A stretch of 64,000 bases of DNA from Sebastes aleutianus (lineage: Eukaryota > Chordata > Actinopteri > Perciformes > Sebastidae): the NCBI GenBank assembly GCA_916700875.1, contig CAKAKS010000013.1, forward strand, positions 14,628,596-14,692,595, written 5' to 3'. The notes under the pieces are model-generated. The model was given only the letters and a program-made list of their open reading frames with translations, had not been told where the DNA came from and made no database searches. This document shows positions 36,015 through 47,526 of the stretch, one piece after another. Each line of letters opens with the position of its first letter. The first letter of the stretch is position 1. The position numbers and the translations under genes are program-made.

Positions 36015-36750
36015 TGTTCCTTTCCACAACGTTTTTTAAAACATGTTTTTTATTGTTTCCTTGAGAAAAATTACAAGCACTTAAACCATAAAAATTAAGT
36101 AATATGTACATATGATAACAGATAGTAACTGTAAATTGAAAAACAAAGTATTCAAAAACAAGGGAGGAGGAAAAAAATGATAATAATAATCAAATAAATA
36201 AAAATAATAGTAATGATAGTAAAATAAAATAATAATAAATATTAAATTAACATTAAAACATTTATAAATTAAAAAAGATAGAAAAAGGATATAGTAATAA
36301 TAATAACAAAGAAATATAAATAAAAAAATGAATAAAAGATATACCATCTGTTTCCTTTCCATATCTTTGTGAATTTCGTTTTTTTAATCATGCTTTTTAT
36401 TGTTTTTTTGAGAAAAATTAGTACAACAACCTAAACTAAAACAAATTAAGTAATATGTACATATGATAACAGATAGTAACTGTAAATTGAAAAACAAAGT
36501 ATTCAAAACAAGGGAGGAGAAAAAATGATAATAATAATAAAATAAATTAAAAAATCCTAATGAAAATAAAATAAATATACAATTAAAATTTTATATATAT
36601 ATATATATATATATAAGATAATAGTAATAATAATAAAGAAATATTAATAAATAAAAACAATGAAATTAATAAAATAAATTCACACCAGATTCCCAGCATC
36701 TACTTATATCCCTGTATAGATGACATACTATGTATTCCCTTTCCATATCT
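36015..36750. repeat. Direct duplication of about 350 bp, AT-rich
   Basis: ATTAAGTAATATGTACATAT, then GATAACAGATAGTAACTGTA and AATTGAAAAACAAAGTATTC, occurs at 36094 and again at 36445, about 351 bp apart with almost no change. Both are preceded by TTTTTATTGTTT and followed by CAAGGGAGGAG and ATAATAATAAT runs. TTTCCTTTCCA-like text marks the borders near 36018, 36352 and 36741. A TA run lies at 36593-36614. Confidence 0.88.
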
Positions 36751-36834
36751 TTCTGAAATAAGTATGGGATCATAGCTGGATTAACATGGACTGCTGCAAA
36801 ACTGTCCTCCTAGAAAGAGATAGCCGCTGTCGAT

Positions 36835-37070
36835 TCATTTATTCATATTTTGGCAGATTTCTTCATACCCTCTGAGCTTATTTACAATGGAAATATTTCT
36901 GGCCACGGCTCCCCTAATGAAACCCCAAGGTGAACATTTCTCTGCCCGGGAGCCATGATAGGAGTTATTACTGGAAAGATCACCAATCAGATTATTTATT
37001 TCACCGAGGGAAAAAGCCCCTTGGCAAATGTCAAACACTGATTCCAGATTTCTAGGCGCAGCCATGAAAT
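36835..37070. other. Possible conserved noncoding element
   Basis: Complex, non-repetitive sequence with balanced composition (GGAGCCATGATAGGAGTTAT, CCAATCAGATTATTTATTTC) between repeat-rich areas. It has a 76-codon minus-strand frame without recognisable domain. Called only by texture. Confidence 0.15.
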
Positions 37071-37852
37071 AGTCGTGTATGAATCTGTTATCTGTGTAAT
37101 GCGGCTGGTTGTGAGAGTGTTTCAGGGAGATGAGAAGTATTCAGGCCGCGGCTTCTTTTTCCTTTGGTATTAAGAAAAAAAAAAAACATTTTCAGTTATT
37201 TCATGGCTGTAAGGGCCACTGGAATTGGATGAAGATGGTTGTCATGGTGAATAGTCATTGGTTACTTTAAGCATGCGGAAAAAGAGGTAAGAAATAAAGA
37301 GAGGAAAATTAGAGAGCGGACAAACTGAGCAGAAGATTAAAGCATGACCTTGGAGTTAAAGGAGAGGAAATTGAAAAGACGCTGGTAGGTGAGACGTGGT
37401 CACAGTTTTTTGTCACGCTAGCACAGAAAGTGATCATCGGTGCTGTCGCCTTCACCTGCAGAGAGAAGCGTGGAAACAACTTCTTTTTCTTTCATCCACG
37501 TGCGTTGCCTTTCAAACCTTAGCTTCCTGAGAGTCTTCCATCATAAATATTTGAGTTTGAATGTGTCTGCTTGACTAAATGTGTAGCTGATATATAAGTG
37601 CGAGAGGCCCCCCCACATGTCTATATGAGTGTACATTCACTCCTCGGGCTGTATATGTGTGTGTTGATCTTGTTTACGTGTCCAAGCCAGCGGTTAAGGC
37701 GTGACGGATGGGGATAGGGGAGACAGAGGAGGAGAGGAGAGAAAAGACGAATGACCTGACAGCTCCCCTATTCAACTCCTAATCACTGAGGGAGCGTGGA
37801 GGCTGTGTGTGACACAGAGACACAGTGTTTGTGTTGGGGGAAGATGGAGTTC

Positions 37853-37854
<2 letters not shown>

Positions 37855-37914
<60 letters not shown>
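37855..37914. repeat. (GT)30 microsatellite
   Basis: A clean 60-bp GT run followed by ATGTGATGCTGAG. Confidence 0.97.
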
Positions 37915-37919
<5 letters not shown>

Positions 37920-38474
37920 ATGCTGAGCGCTGTTTGAACTATTTTCAAAATCCAAACTCTGCACCTGTTATTCCTGAAGGCGATATAAAGTATAGTGTGT
38001 GAGAGAGAAGTGTCGATCACTAGGAAATGCTAAGATAACATGACATATTTAGACTAAAGTGGTGTCGGTCCGGATGCTTTTTGAAGACGTGGGTCTATAG
38101 TCTGCACTTGAAGATGGTAAAATATGCTGATCTCTACCAGGAGTAAGAACAGAGCAGACTTGCTTAAAACGGACCTTTGGGGTGAGGGTGGATCCAGGTG
38201 AGCTGTAGATCAGAGACACCCTGCCAACACAGGATTTCACCAAACGTGTTCTTGGCTTTTATAGGCGAGCATCAGGATTTGAAAACCTAAACGTGAGCCC
38301 TTACAAGGAGCCAGTGGAGGGAGCTCAGTTAGACAAGACTGATACCATTCACTGCTGTATGCAAGTCCACGTTCCCTATGGTTTATCACTTCATAGCAGC
38401 ACTTACAGGTCTCTGTTACGACCTCGGTATTATATTATTCAGTTTTCTTGTCTTCTCTTACTTTTAAGTTTGGG

Positions 38475-39060
38475 GGTCAGACATGTCATACTAGCTTGTG
38501 GCGATGGATGTTAAATAATGCTCCAAACCTACGCTTCATTTTGGCGACAAAAAACTGCCATGGCCATTTTCAAAAGGGTCCCTTGACCTCTGACCTCCAG
38601 ATATGTGAATGTAAATGGGTTCTATGGGTACCCACGAGTCTCCCCTTTACAGACATGCCCACTTTATGATAATCACATGCAGTTTGGGGCAAGTCATAGT
38701 CAATTCAGCACACTGACACACTGACAGCTGTTGATGCCTGTTGGGCTGCAGTTTGCCATGTTATGATTTGAGCATATTGTTTTATGCTAAATACAGTACC
38801 TGTGAGGGTTTCTGGACAATATTTATCATTGTTTTATGTTGTTAATTGATTTCCATTAATAAATATATATACATAAATTTGCATAAAGTAGCATATTTGC
38901 CCACTCCCATGTTGATAAGAGTATTAAATACTTGAAAAATGTCCCTTTAAGGTACATAAACAATTTTTTTGATTGATTAATTAGCGATTTATCCTGATTA
39001 ACTTTGGACCATCATGCGATTAATCGTGATTAAATATTTGAATCGTTTGACAGTCCTAAA
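38475..39060 (+). mobile_element. hAT-like nonautonomous element, copy 2
   Basis: Matches copies at 8.9 kb and 47 kb: GTCATACTAGCTTGTGG, GACCTCCAGATATGTGAATG, CACGAGTCTCCCCTTTACAG, TCACATGCAGTTTGGGGC. The right end is intact (GATTAATCGTGATTAAATAT, then GTTTGACAGTCCTAA). The left end is missing or diverged. Confidence 0.82.
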
Positions 39061-40600
39061 ATGAACACACCCTAAGACAGGGCATAACATCTCCGTTCAA
39101 CATAGCGGACAACTTACTACAGCAGACATTACTCTGCAATTTTGAAACTTGTGGGATGCTGTTGACCATTTTCAGCTTCTGGGCTTTATTTTAATGTTGT
39201 CGCTGGGCGCACTGTGGACTGGTATATTCCTGGGGCGCACAGAGTTATTTCCTCCACTGCGCCAGTTTGGTATCTTTGATGACTTCGCCGTGCACCCCAG
39301 TGGAAGGAGAGCCGTGTCAGAGGGTGAGGCAATGCCAGTCCGGCAGCGTTTTGCAATCTTGGTGTCAAGAATGTGTGTGTCTTAAGATCAGGTCGACAGC
39401 TCAGCTCAGTGTTCAATACTATTTTGGTCATTTTATTTTGTGAAGTCAAACCCATTTAAACCTCTCTAAAATCTGTTTTTATTCTACATTTTTCAACTGG
39501 ATGACGTGATCTCACAGACATTATGAATATTAATGGATGATTCTTCCCAGCTCTGTATTCTCTTCACAGTTAGTAGGTAACCTATTTCCTTTACTCTGGT
39601 GACTCTTTACAGCCATCTGAAGGCAGCAGGTATCTGGTCCATCTGCAGTCTCTAATGGGAGCGATGTTGCGCACTGTCAAGCCTCAATTATGCAGAACAG
39701 ATCCACTATTTAAACTGTTGCAAAATAACCAGAGAAAGCTCCGTGCTTATGTGCACATAAAACTTGTTTTGAGTAATTATTCTGCAGTTTCCCCATAAAG
39801 TCCCGTAAAAACCTGTCAATTAAATCTTCTCTCTCCACTAATAACTCCCTCAGGACCGTCCGTTCCTGCTAGTCCTTCCCCAGTGTGTCTCTATCGGAAA
39901 CACCCGTTAACCGGGGCAACAACTGTGGGCATGATCTCCTTTTTAACGAGTCTGGCCAAAGTGTCTCTTGGAGCTCCACATTTTTTAATTACATTACAGG
40001 AGACAGACATGTGAGCAACATGATGTCATAGAGATGGGTCAGGTTTTGTTGCAATATGAAGATTAAACAGGCAGCGCTTTAGTTCCCAGATTGTCAGCGA
40101 TCATTCCTGCATGTAAAGCAGTTCAGGTCAAACTGCAGATGGTTATTGTAAGGATCACTTTGATGAGAAATGAAATCATCATCAAAAGAGCCATCATCTG
40201 CTCTCAGCAGTATATTTTAGGAGCTGTATTTTTTTATTTTAAACACCCCGTATCCAAGTGCTCCACAGGTGCGCCGGCCTGGCCACAAAAACATCAAAAG
40301 TGCGTATTGCACGCCCCCGACGCACTGGGCAGGGAGCACTTGACTGTGATCTGCACCACGCTGCAGGGATCCAAAAAATAGAGCGCTCTGTCTTCAACTT
40401 TTCTATCACCACTTTTTCATCTTTTATGCAGGATAAGGTTTGATCAAGGCCCTCGACCAGGGTCTCCCCTGTTTTTACTTTGATCAACTTGCTGTTGCGA
40501 AAAAAAAGCACAATATGTGAGGATACGTCTGAAATGACTGAGGTCTTGCTATTTTCCTCCTCTACCTCAGGTCGTTGTCCTGACAATGCACAACAGGAAG
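39061..40600. other. Intronic sequence, possibly repeat-derived in part
   Basis: About 39180-39400 (CGCTGGGCGCACTGTGGACT, TGCGCCAGTTTGGTATCTTT) and 40250-40400 (GCGCCGGCCTGGCCACAAAA) are GC-rich and have the feel of fish transposon interiors, but no second copy is in the window. A 115-codon minus-strand frame at 40239-40586 is complex in composition but matches nothing I recognise. Confidence 0.3.
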
Positions 40601-41610
40601 TCCAGATTAGTGTTGGTTATGGGGCAGACTTGACTTTAGGCTAGAATATGAAATAGAACTGGGGTTTACATTAGTGACAGAGATTATGGTACAATGACCG
40701 CATGCAGAGCAGCTCCAAACATGACTCAACCTTTCATTTCCCTGCTACTTTAGAGTTGTGAAATATTATACACACAGAAAAGTTCGGAGCGGTCTGCTCA
40801 GTAGCACCTGGTTGTTTTTGTTTTTTTTGTTTGTCGCCCCACCTACTCGTCATGAAAAATGACATCCCAGTGCACACAGATTGCAGACAACGAGATACAT
40901 AAAATAGCAGCTGATGGGTTTTAAGATGTCCAGACTGCTTTTTACTACCAGGTGTAAATTCAGTCTATATTAACAACATGTTGGATGTTGGATGACAACT
41001 TTGGCACTGCAAGAAATAATGTTAGCATTTCAGCACATTGTTTTTCAATTGAAGTTTGACATTAAGAAAAAAAAAAGCAAAGTGAAACAAAAAGCCAACA
41101 AGCCAGACGTCCTGCAAGCCCGAGTCAAAGTGTTTTAAGGCGGCGTTGTGTTGAGCTGACTTGTGTTTGCAGTCAAGCCAACGGCCCGGGACATCGATAC
41201 TTACCTCACTGTGTTGATTTGGCAATCACCAGTAAGGCTGATTGCAACAAGAGCGATAACGACCAGCTGTGAGCGGAGTAGCAATAAAAACAGTCTTGCC
41301 GGTGATAAACGGAGCACTGCGAGAATAAAGGTGGGGATAATCAGAACCCGGTGTCAATTTTTTGGACCAAAGAAGATTTCTTTTTGCACCAGAACGAGGC
41401 AGTGACTCCTGATGCTGAGCCTGGTGTGAGTTAAATTGTTGGAGCGTGGGCGTATGTAAAGGAGAGCCCGCGCGAGCATTAAATCACATTTAGACGTGTT
41501 TACTTTCCCACTAAAACTAATATAGTGCTCAAAGGTGTGTGCATGTGCTTGTGTTCGCAATCTCAGAAGCATTTGGGGAGCAGGAGCCACAATCATTACT
41601 GGCGAGAAAG

Positions 41611-41617
41611 TGTGCGC

Positions 41618-41649
<32 letters not shown>
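41611..41649. repeat. Short GT microsatellite
   Basis: TGTGCGCGCG followed by a GT run of about 29 bp. A second run of about 21 bp lies at 41821-41841. Confidence 0.9.
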
Positions 41650-41650
<1 letters not shown>

Positions 41651-41899
41651 GTTTTGCATGCTGTGTGCATAGCTCCGAGAGCTGTAGCCAAGCGGTTGTT
41701 ATAGGGCATCTAAATCAGGGAAAGGCCTCTGTCGAGTAGTAGCGCGTGTGTGTGATATCACCGAGAGCCGGATGAAAAAAATGCCACAGAGATGCTGAGC
41801 GGTGGTAAGGGAGAGACCGATGTGTGTGTGTGTGTGTGTGTATGGGGGCCTTTTCAGAGAGTGTGTTTCACATCATTAGGGGGAAACATGGAGAAAGAG

Positions 41900-43600
41900 T
41901 GAAGGGACTCTGTGTGTTAGTGTGCGTGGTAGCCACAGGCTTTACAGAGCAGCCTGATAATGAACACATTGATCTGGTACAGCAGAGAGGAAAAAGGACA
42001 AACCTCCATGTATTAATGGAGCCTGTCTCTTCCCTCTCCATTATTTGTGAGTCTTTCATTAATAGCGGCTGTTTGTGTTATTTATCTCTCACTCCCTGTC
42101 TCTGCCTCTCCATGTTGTTTATTTTATTTTATTTATACCTTTTGATCGCTCCCCCCCCCCTCCCCCTTATGCCCACTTATTAAGTTTGTTTACACGTATA
42201 AATAATAGATGAAGATGACATCAAACGTAGAAAAATGAGGGAGATTTTTCCAAACTTGCAGGTGAAACGTCAAAATGTCCTAAGGACCAATAAAATAAAC
42301 ACCCTTTCCTCCGAAGAAGGTAATAACAAACACAAATCAGAACTTTTTCCTCTTTAATTTTCACATTTTTCTCTTTTATTGGTGTACTTTTTTGCAACCT
42401 CCTTGCAACCTTGTCCAAATGGTGAAAATATCGGCTGTCAGTAAAGACTTGAAATACCGGAGATACAGAGAAATAGTTTTGGGAAGTAAACTTATTTCCT
42501 TCCTTGCAGAGAGTCAGATAAGACGGTTGATACCTCTCTCGTGTCTGTACGACAAATGTAATGCTCCTGCCACTTTGCGCTGTTGTATGGCTTAAACAAA
42601 CAAGATGTAATGTTTTAATTAGTAAGCTTAGAGGTGCTGCTGGTTGGCAGATTTTGTTACCTTTGGACAGAGGCCTCATGTTTTCCAGTTTTAGTGCTAA
42701 GCTACGCTAAACCACCTTGCTTTGGCTGAAGTCAAAGCTTCAATTTTGATCATATAGAAATGTACAATATGACAATACCCATATGGCTGCACATTTTCCC
42801 CAAGGACAAAGTCATGTATGGCAGCAGCATATATTGTAAAAGCAGTTATGTTGGCAGATGCTCCATATGGAATAAAATAAGACGTCAACAGGTTTGTGAA
42901 GTCATATTGCAGCCCAAGGCCTGGTATAGTGCAGCACGGCTATGCAAATCCCTCGGCTCTCCTGAGCTCTCCTCCCTGCAGCAGGTGGCTGAGGATACAG
43001 TGTCATTTTATGTGTGTTTGCCGACCTCAGAAAAAGAAACCCCTCTCTCTCTCCTCGCTTGGAAGACGTACACAGTTTTGTCTCCCAATATTGATCGTGC
43101 TTTATCGGCTCTATTCATTGACAAAGATGTCTCTTTCTTCTGCTGCAAACTCTTGAACTTTTTCTTTGTCAACTGAAAAAGACACTTCGCAGTCGTCTCT
43201 TTGTTCTCTCTCTCTGAGCGTTTCTTCTCTCTACTCCCTAGTTAAAGACACTGATGTAAATGACTGTGGCCCTCTGTTTTAATTCTCTCATTTTGGATCT
43301 ATTGGTATGACCGACATGATCTTTATTCACATTGATCTCTCCGCTACATCTCCCTCTGTCTCGCTGCTGGTAATGAGGTATGTGTAAGTGTGGTTTGTTT
43401 ATTGCTCAACTCCCCTCATGCAATTATGGGATTTCTGAGCGAATGTGCTGCGGCAATTATTTCAAGCCACTCTGGGTTTGACTGCCGGCTAAACGCCCAA
43501 ATTGTGGTTGTAAATTCAGTCCATCTGTGGGTTGTGTTTTGCGTGTGCAATTTGTATCCTTACGCCTTTTATGTGTGTGTGTGACAGAGAGATCTATCTA
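41900..43600. other. Intronic sequence without recognised feature
   Basis: A C-run lies at 42151-42160. A 138-codon + strand frame (42760-43176) and a 152-codon minus-strand frame (42221-42679) lack recognisable domains and splice support. Confidence 0.4.
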
Positions 43601-43605
43601 TGGAC

Positions 43606-43630
<25 letters not shown>
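43606..43630. repeat. (TA)n microsatellite
   Basis: A TA run of about 25 bp, followed by TTATATTAATAGATAG. Confidence 0.9.
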
Positions 43631-43636
<6 letters not shown>

Positions 43637-44718
43637 TAATAGATAGCGAGGCAGATGTTGCATTTGTGGGCTTAGAGGGAGCTGCTTTGTACCCAATACC
43701 CAGGAGATCCTTGGGGATTTTTCTCTTGGTTCTGAGCTCTATATGTGTGCATTTCTAAACTAAAAAGGCTACTTGGATGCTGGGTCATGAGTGGCAGGGG
43801 TTTACTTCTTTTTAAATGCCACTTAAGACTCCGACATTTTGGGTCATATGCAAAGACACTTCTAGCAAACTTTGAGAAATAATCTTCTCGCTCTCTACCT
43901 TCCCTTGGGGACATTAAACAGCGATAAACACATCTAAAGCCGCTCCAAGACCATATTACCATATCCTCCCTTCACTGAATCCCTCCAACTAACATTTCTG
44001 CTAATCTCTCCCCCCTCCTTCCTTTTTTTTCTGTCAATCTCCCTCCTCTTTTACCCCCCATTTCACTTCCTCCGCCTCCTACAACAATTCAAAGCCCACA
44101 TTGTTAAGACGGTTTTACAAGAGTGAAAAAAAAGCAACCAATGTAATGAAATTAACTCCCAACAATTACATCTCTTTCCTCTCTCTTCCTCTCTCATTCA
44201 CTCCCCCTCCCTTTTGTTAATTTAGAGAGCTTAATTGGCGTGATAACGCTTTTGAGGCAAACAAACAACAACAAAATAGAACCGGAATGTAATTACTTTC
44301 AACAGTTGACTTTCTCCCTCTGCCCCGCATGTGTGTGTTCGTCTGGCGGAGCGGAGATTGTGTGCAGCGTTTAGCGTGCTCTGTTATTTGAATGTGTTTT
44401 TTTTTTTTGTGACGCCACCATTTGTGTGTTTATCCATTTGCGTGCACTTTCATAAGCGTCTGATTAACACCGAGCTCTTAAACGAGATGCTGTCTTCAAA
44501 AGAGCTGCTCTCTTTTCTTTCATGCGGTTCATTTGCAGATTAGGACTCGAGCTGAGTGATTGCTTTCTTGCCTCTCTATACTACTGTATGTATTTTGTTT
44601 TGTTTTTATGTGTGCGGTCGCATCTACCTCAATACACTTAACAAACCATTTGTGTAAAACACTCATTAAAGAAAACAACAAATTAAATGTTTATCCATCT
44701 GTCTCTCCGTCTCTCCAG

Positions 44719-44863
44719 ACCAACATCCCATTCCTCCAGAATGTGTTTTCCAACCACCAGTTCCTCCACTCCACCGTGGACACCCAGTTCATCGACGAGA
44801 ACCAAGAACTCTTCAACCTCAAACCTACTCAGAACCGAGCCCAGAAACTACTACACTACCTGG
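44719..44863 (+). CDS. pcx: Pyruvate carboxylase internal exon A (end of biotin carboxylase region)
   Basis: Pyruvate carboxylase is the mitochondrial biotin enzyme that makes oxaloacetate from pyruvate, bicarbonate and ATP. This 145-nt exon reads 48 codons plus one base from TNIPFLQNVFSN to QNRAQKLLHYL. It keeps the family string VDTQFIDEN and closely resembles vertebrate PC near human residues 457-505 (numbering from memory). This segment closes the biotin carboxylase region. The acceptor is a pyrimidine tract ending ctctctccag and the donor is g|gtcagt. It enters in phase 0 and leaves in phase 1, so the split glycine is completed by exon B. No stop interrupts the frame. The preceding exon, expected to end near FRVRGVK, is not in the window. 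Fish may carry pcxa/pcxb paralogues and this fragment cannot tell them apart. Confidence 0.95.
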
Positions 44864-45864
44864 GTCAGTGTATATACATACAGCACACATACACTCAAAT
44901 GTTGTGACATTACAGCAGTACAAAACTAGGCCATTACCATGCTCACTTTATGTCTCATAAATTGTTGCAGCAATTTTTGTTTGATACCATTATGTTACAC
45001 AGATTTGGTGCTAAATTTAACCAATTTTACCACTCCAGGATTGATAAAAAATTATCAAAAATCCCTCCAAAATACCACATTAAGACACCAAGATCTGGAG
45101 GAACACCATAGAAAAAGCCGAGCTGTGATTTTGGATCAAAAACTTTGGACATTTGGAGATTTCTTCAAGAATTGATGGCGAGCACTTCCGTTCTTTGAAT
45201 TGCTCAGAAACCCCCCTATTGCCAATATACCTAGGAAAGCCATATGTTTTCTGAATGCTCTAGGTCTGTAGTTTGTGGTTGTAAAGTTTCATGAAGCTGT
45301 GATTATCCTAGAGGTCACCACAGGTCATTTTATACAGTGAGGTCAAGTTTAAAAAAAATGGTCTCACTACAATGAAATGGCTGCTATGGGGACTAACATC
45401 ATCACACATGAATACAGTTCGGCTTATTGGATCTACAAGAGTCTCAGCTTTACAGTGATACCCAATTTATGCAATTCCAGGACAGTTTAGGGACCCCAGT
45501 ATGCAGAAATATTAAAAAAACATCATTTTAGAATAGGTGAAAATAACACATTTATACTGCATGCAAAAAATGGGAATCTGAGGGAATTGTAGATGGATAA
45601 TGGTACAAAATGTATTTCAATAATGATTCCTCACTCAGTTCAGCTTGAGGATTGGTGTGGTACATGTACTGAATACCTCTAACTCACAGAACACAAAGGA
45701 GGAAAACCCTGCTCTATAAACATGCGATTATAATCCTTACCATCCCCAAGGCTGCTGTTTTATTAACCTCATTGATTTCTTTTTTATCCTTTTCTTTATC
45801 GTCTCGAGACGTTACAACAGGACTGCATCTGACTTGTATTCTGTATTTGTATTCTCCTATCCAG
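44864..45864 (+). other. pcx intron between exons A and B
   Basis: The intron is 1,001 bp, with donor gtcagt and an acceptor tract ending tatccag. The interior, about 45030-45660, is AT-rich and looks like an old interspersed repeat (ATCTGGAGGAACACC and TGGCTGCTATGGGGAC style text), but no second copy was found in the window. No coding potential beyond chance frames. Confidence 0.85.
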
Positions 45865-45954
45865 GTCATGTGATGGTAAATGGACCAACCACACCCATCC
45901 CCGTCAAGGCTAAGCCTTCCTCCATAGACCCCGTCATCCCTCCTGGCATCATGG
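45865..45954 (+). CDS. pcx: Pyruvate carboxylase internal exon B (inter-domain linker)
   Basis: This 90-nt exon completes the glycine begun in exon A. It reads HVMVNGPTTPIPVKA, then a variable proline-rich stretch ending PPGIMG. The first part is a near-invariant signature of vertebrate pyruvate carboxylase between the biotin carboxylase and carboxyltransferase domains. The second part is the variable linker and has the same length as the human linker by my count. The acceptor is ctatccag and the donor is gg|gtatgt. It is entered and left in phase 1, and its length is divisible by three, so skipping it would keep the frame. It lies 1,001 bp after exon A and 10,021 bp before exon C. It is too short to stand out as an open reading frame and was found by phase continuity and protein similarity. 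Confidence 0.93.
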
Positions 45955-46299
45955 GTATGTCAATCAAATGCATTGACAATGCATAATTCATGCTCTATCA
46001 CACATTATTGTGCTAACCCTGTTTACAACTCCTCACCTTCTTCATTCGCTGATCGAAATAAGATTTTACACTGCGCCAAAGCTTTAAAAGCAGTGTGTGC
46101 AGTGGACCTTCAGCAATAAAAAAAACAACTTTCTTTTCACAGTGTAGTTCTTTGTGTAGGGCAATATGTCAACAAGACCAGCGACTGATCATTTAATACC
46201 GTCTTTAAACTTATTTTTTTGTGTCACTAGACAATGTTACCATAATAATGCCATATCCCTATTGCATTTATTACATTTGGACTAATTTAGCGAGGAACT

Positions 46300-46412
46300 A
46301 CCGCTGCAAGGGTTAGGGGTTTCATTTCCCCCCGGGGCACCCGTTCTAAAAATGTAAACACTTGTGGCTCCGTAGGGCACTTTGGATAAAAGCACCCACC
46401 GGATGACAAATG
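46300..46412 (+). mobile_element. Degenerate SINE-like fragment
   Basis: CTGCAAGGGTTAGGGGTTTC, then ATTTCCCCC, resembles a decayed tRNA-type B box (GGTTCGAATCC class). CACTTTGGATAAAAGCACCC, then ACCGGATGACAAATG, resembles a tail common to several fish SINEs. Both are degenerate. Confidence 0.4.
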
Positions 46413-46449
46413 GGCTGTCGAACAGTCCGATAGCTGTAGGCGGAAAGGG

Positions 46450-46720
46450 CCTTCCTAAATGGCTCAGTTTAGCACTCAGGGAGGAGAAGGGTTTTGGCCC
46501 GGAGTGCTCGGCTCAGCTGTGAGTACAGCGGCGGCGAGAGGGTGCAGTTCATTGTTTGCGAAGGCAGAACTTCTACGCTTCTCACCCTGCTCTGCACCAG
46601 CTCCCCTGGAGTCTCGCAGGAAAGGCCAACGGCCAAGCTGGGCTCTTTGATGAGCCTGTTGAGCCACTTGGAGTCTCTGGAGTTGAGCTCTGTTTTTTTC
46701 TTTTTTTCTCCACACTCGTT
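46450..46720. other. GC-rich block with open frames on both strands
   Basis: Markedly GC-rich against AT-rich neighbours (GTACAGCGGCGGCGAGAGGG, CCAACGGCCAAGCTGGGCTC), ending at a T-rich stretch. Frames of 76-100 codons run on both strands over the same bases. I recognise no domain. It may be a piece of a repeat or a decayed processed copy. Confidence 0.3.
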
Positions 46721-46842
46721 ATAGTGTCTGAGTGAGGATAAACTAAGGCTGCAATATAAAAAAATACTCATTTTAAAATAAAATGCTCAGTTTTACAGGT
46801 AAAATGCATTTAAAAAGTATTAAAATATGTTTGAAAAATTAG

Positions 46843-47526
46843 CTTATTTCTAGGGAAGTCAATCAATTTAAATCACATTTTTTATCTGTTCAAAATGTAC
46901 CTTAAAGGGAGATTTGTTAAGTCTTTAATACTACTATGCTTGCTTAATGCAAATGTATGTATAGGTTTATTATTGCAAATCAATTAACAACACAAAACAA
47001 TGACAAATATTGTCCAGAAACCCTCACAGGTACTGCATTTAGCATAAAGAATATGCTCAAATCATAACATGGCAAACTGCAGCCCAACAGGCAACAACAG
47101 CTGTCAGTGTGTCAGTATGCTGACTTGACTGTGACTTGCCCCAAACTGCATGTGATTATCATAAAGTGGGCATGTCTGTAAAGGGGAGACTCGTGGGTAC
47201 CCATAGAACCCATTTACATTCACATATCTTGAGGTCAGAGGTCAAGCGATCCCTTTTGAAAATGGCCATGACAGTTTTTCCTCGCAAAAATGTAGCATAA
47301 ATTTGGAGTGTTATTTAGTTTTCTTCCCAAAAAGCTAGTATGACATGGTTGGCACGAATGGATTCCTTAGGTTTTTCTAGTTTCATATGATGCTTCACTC
47401 AAGCTTTAAAACTGAGCCCGCTACAACCTAAAAGTTGCGTTAATGCATTAAAGAAATTAGTGGCATTAAAATGAATTTGCATTAACACGTTATTATCACG
47501 TTAACTTTGACAGCTCTACTTCTTTC
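46843..47526 (-). mobile_element. hAT-like nonautonomous element, copy 3, near-complete
   Basis: The element 46851-47518 (668 bp) begins TAGGGAAGTCAATCAATTTA and its reversed right end reads TAGAGCTGTCAAAGTTAACG, so the termini pair as TAG(R)G..GTCAA. Flanking octamers CTTATTTC (46843-46850) and CTTCTTTC (47519-47526) match at 7 of 8 positions, fitting a hAT target duplication. The body matches copies at 8.9 and 38.5 kb. No transposase frame. Confidence 0.88.

Noticed and set aside
42760..43176. 138-codon + strand frame as a possible nested gene
   Set aside because: No recognisable domain, no promoter or splice evidence, and another frame overlaps it; expected by chance in 64 kb.
44687..44929. 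Alternative 80-codon frame overlapping exon A
   Set aside because: Shadow frame (Ser/Thr/Pro-rich) of the true pcx exon, which is supported by protein similarity and splice sites.
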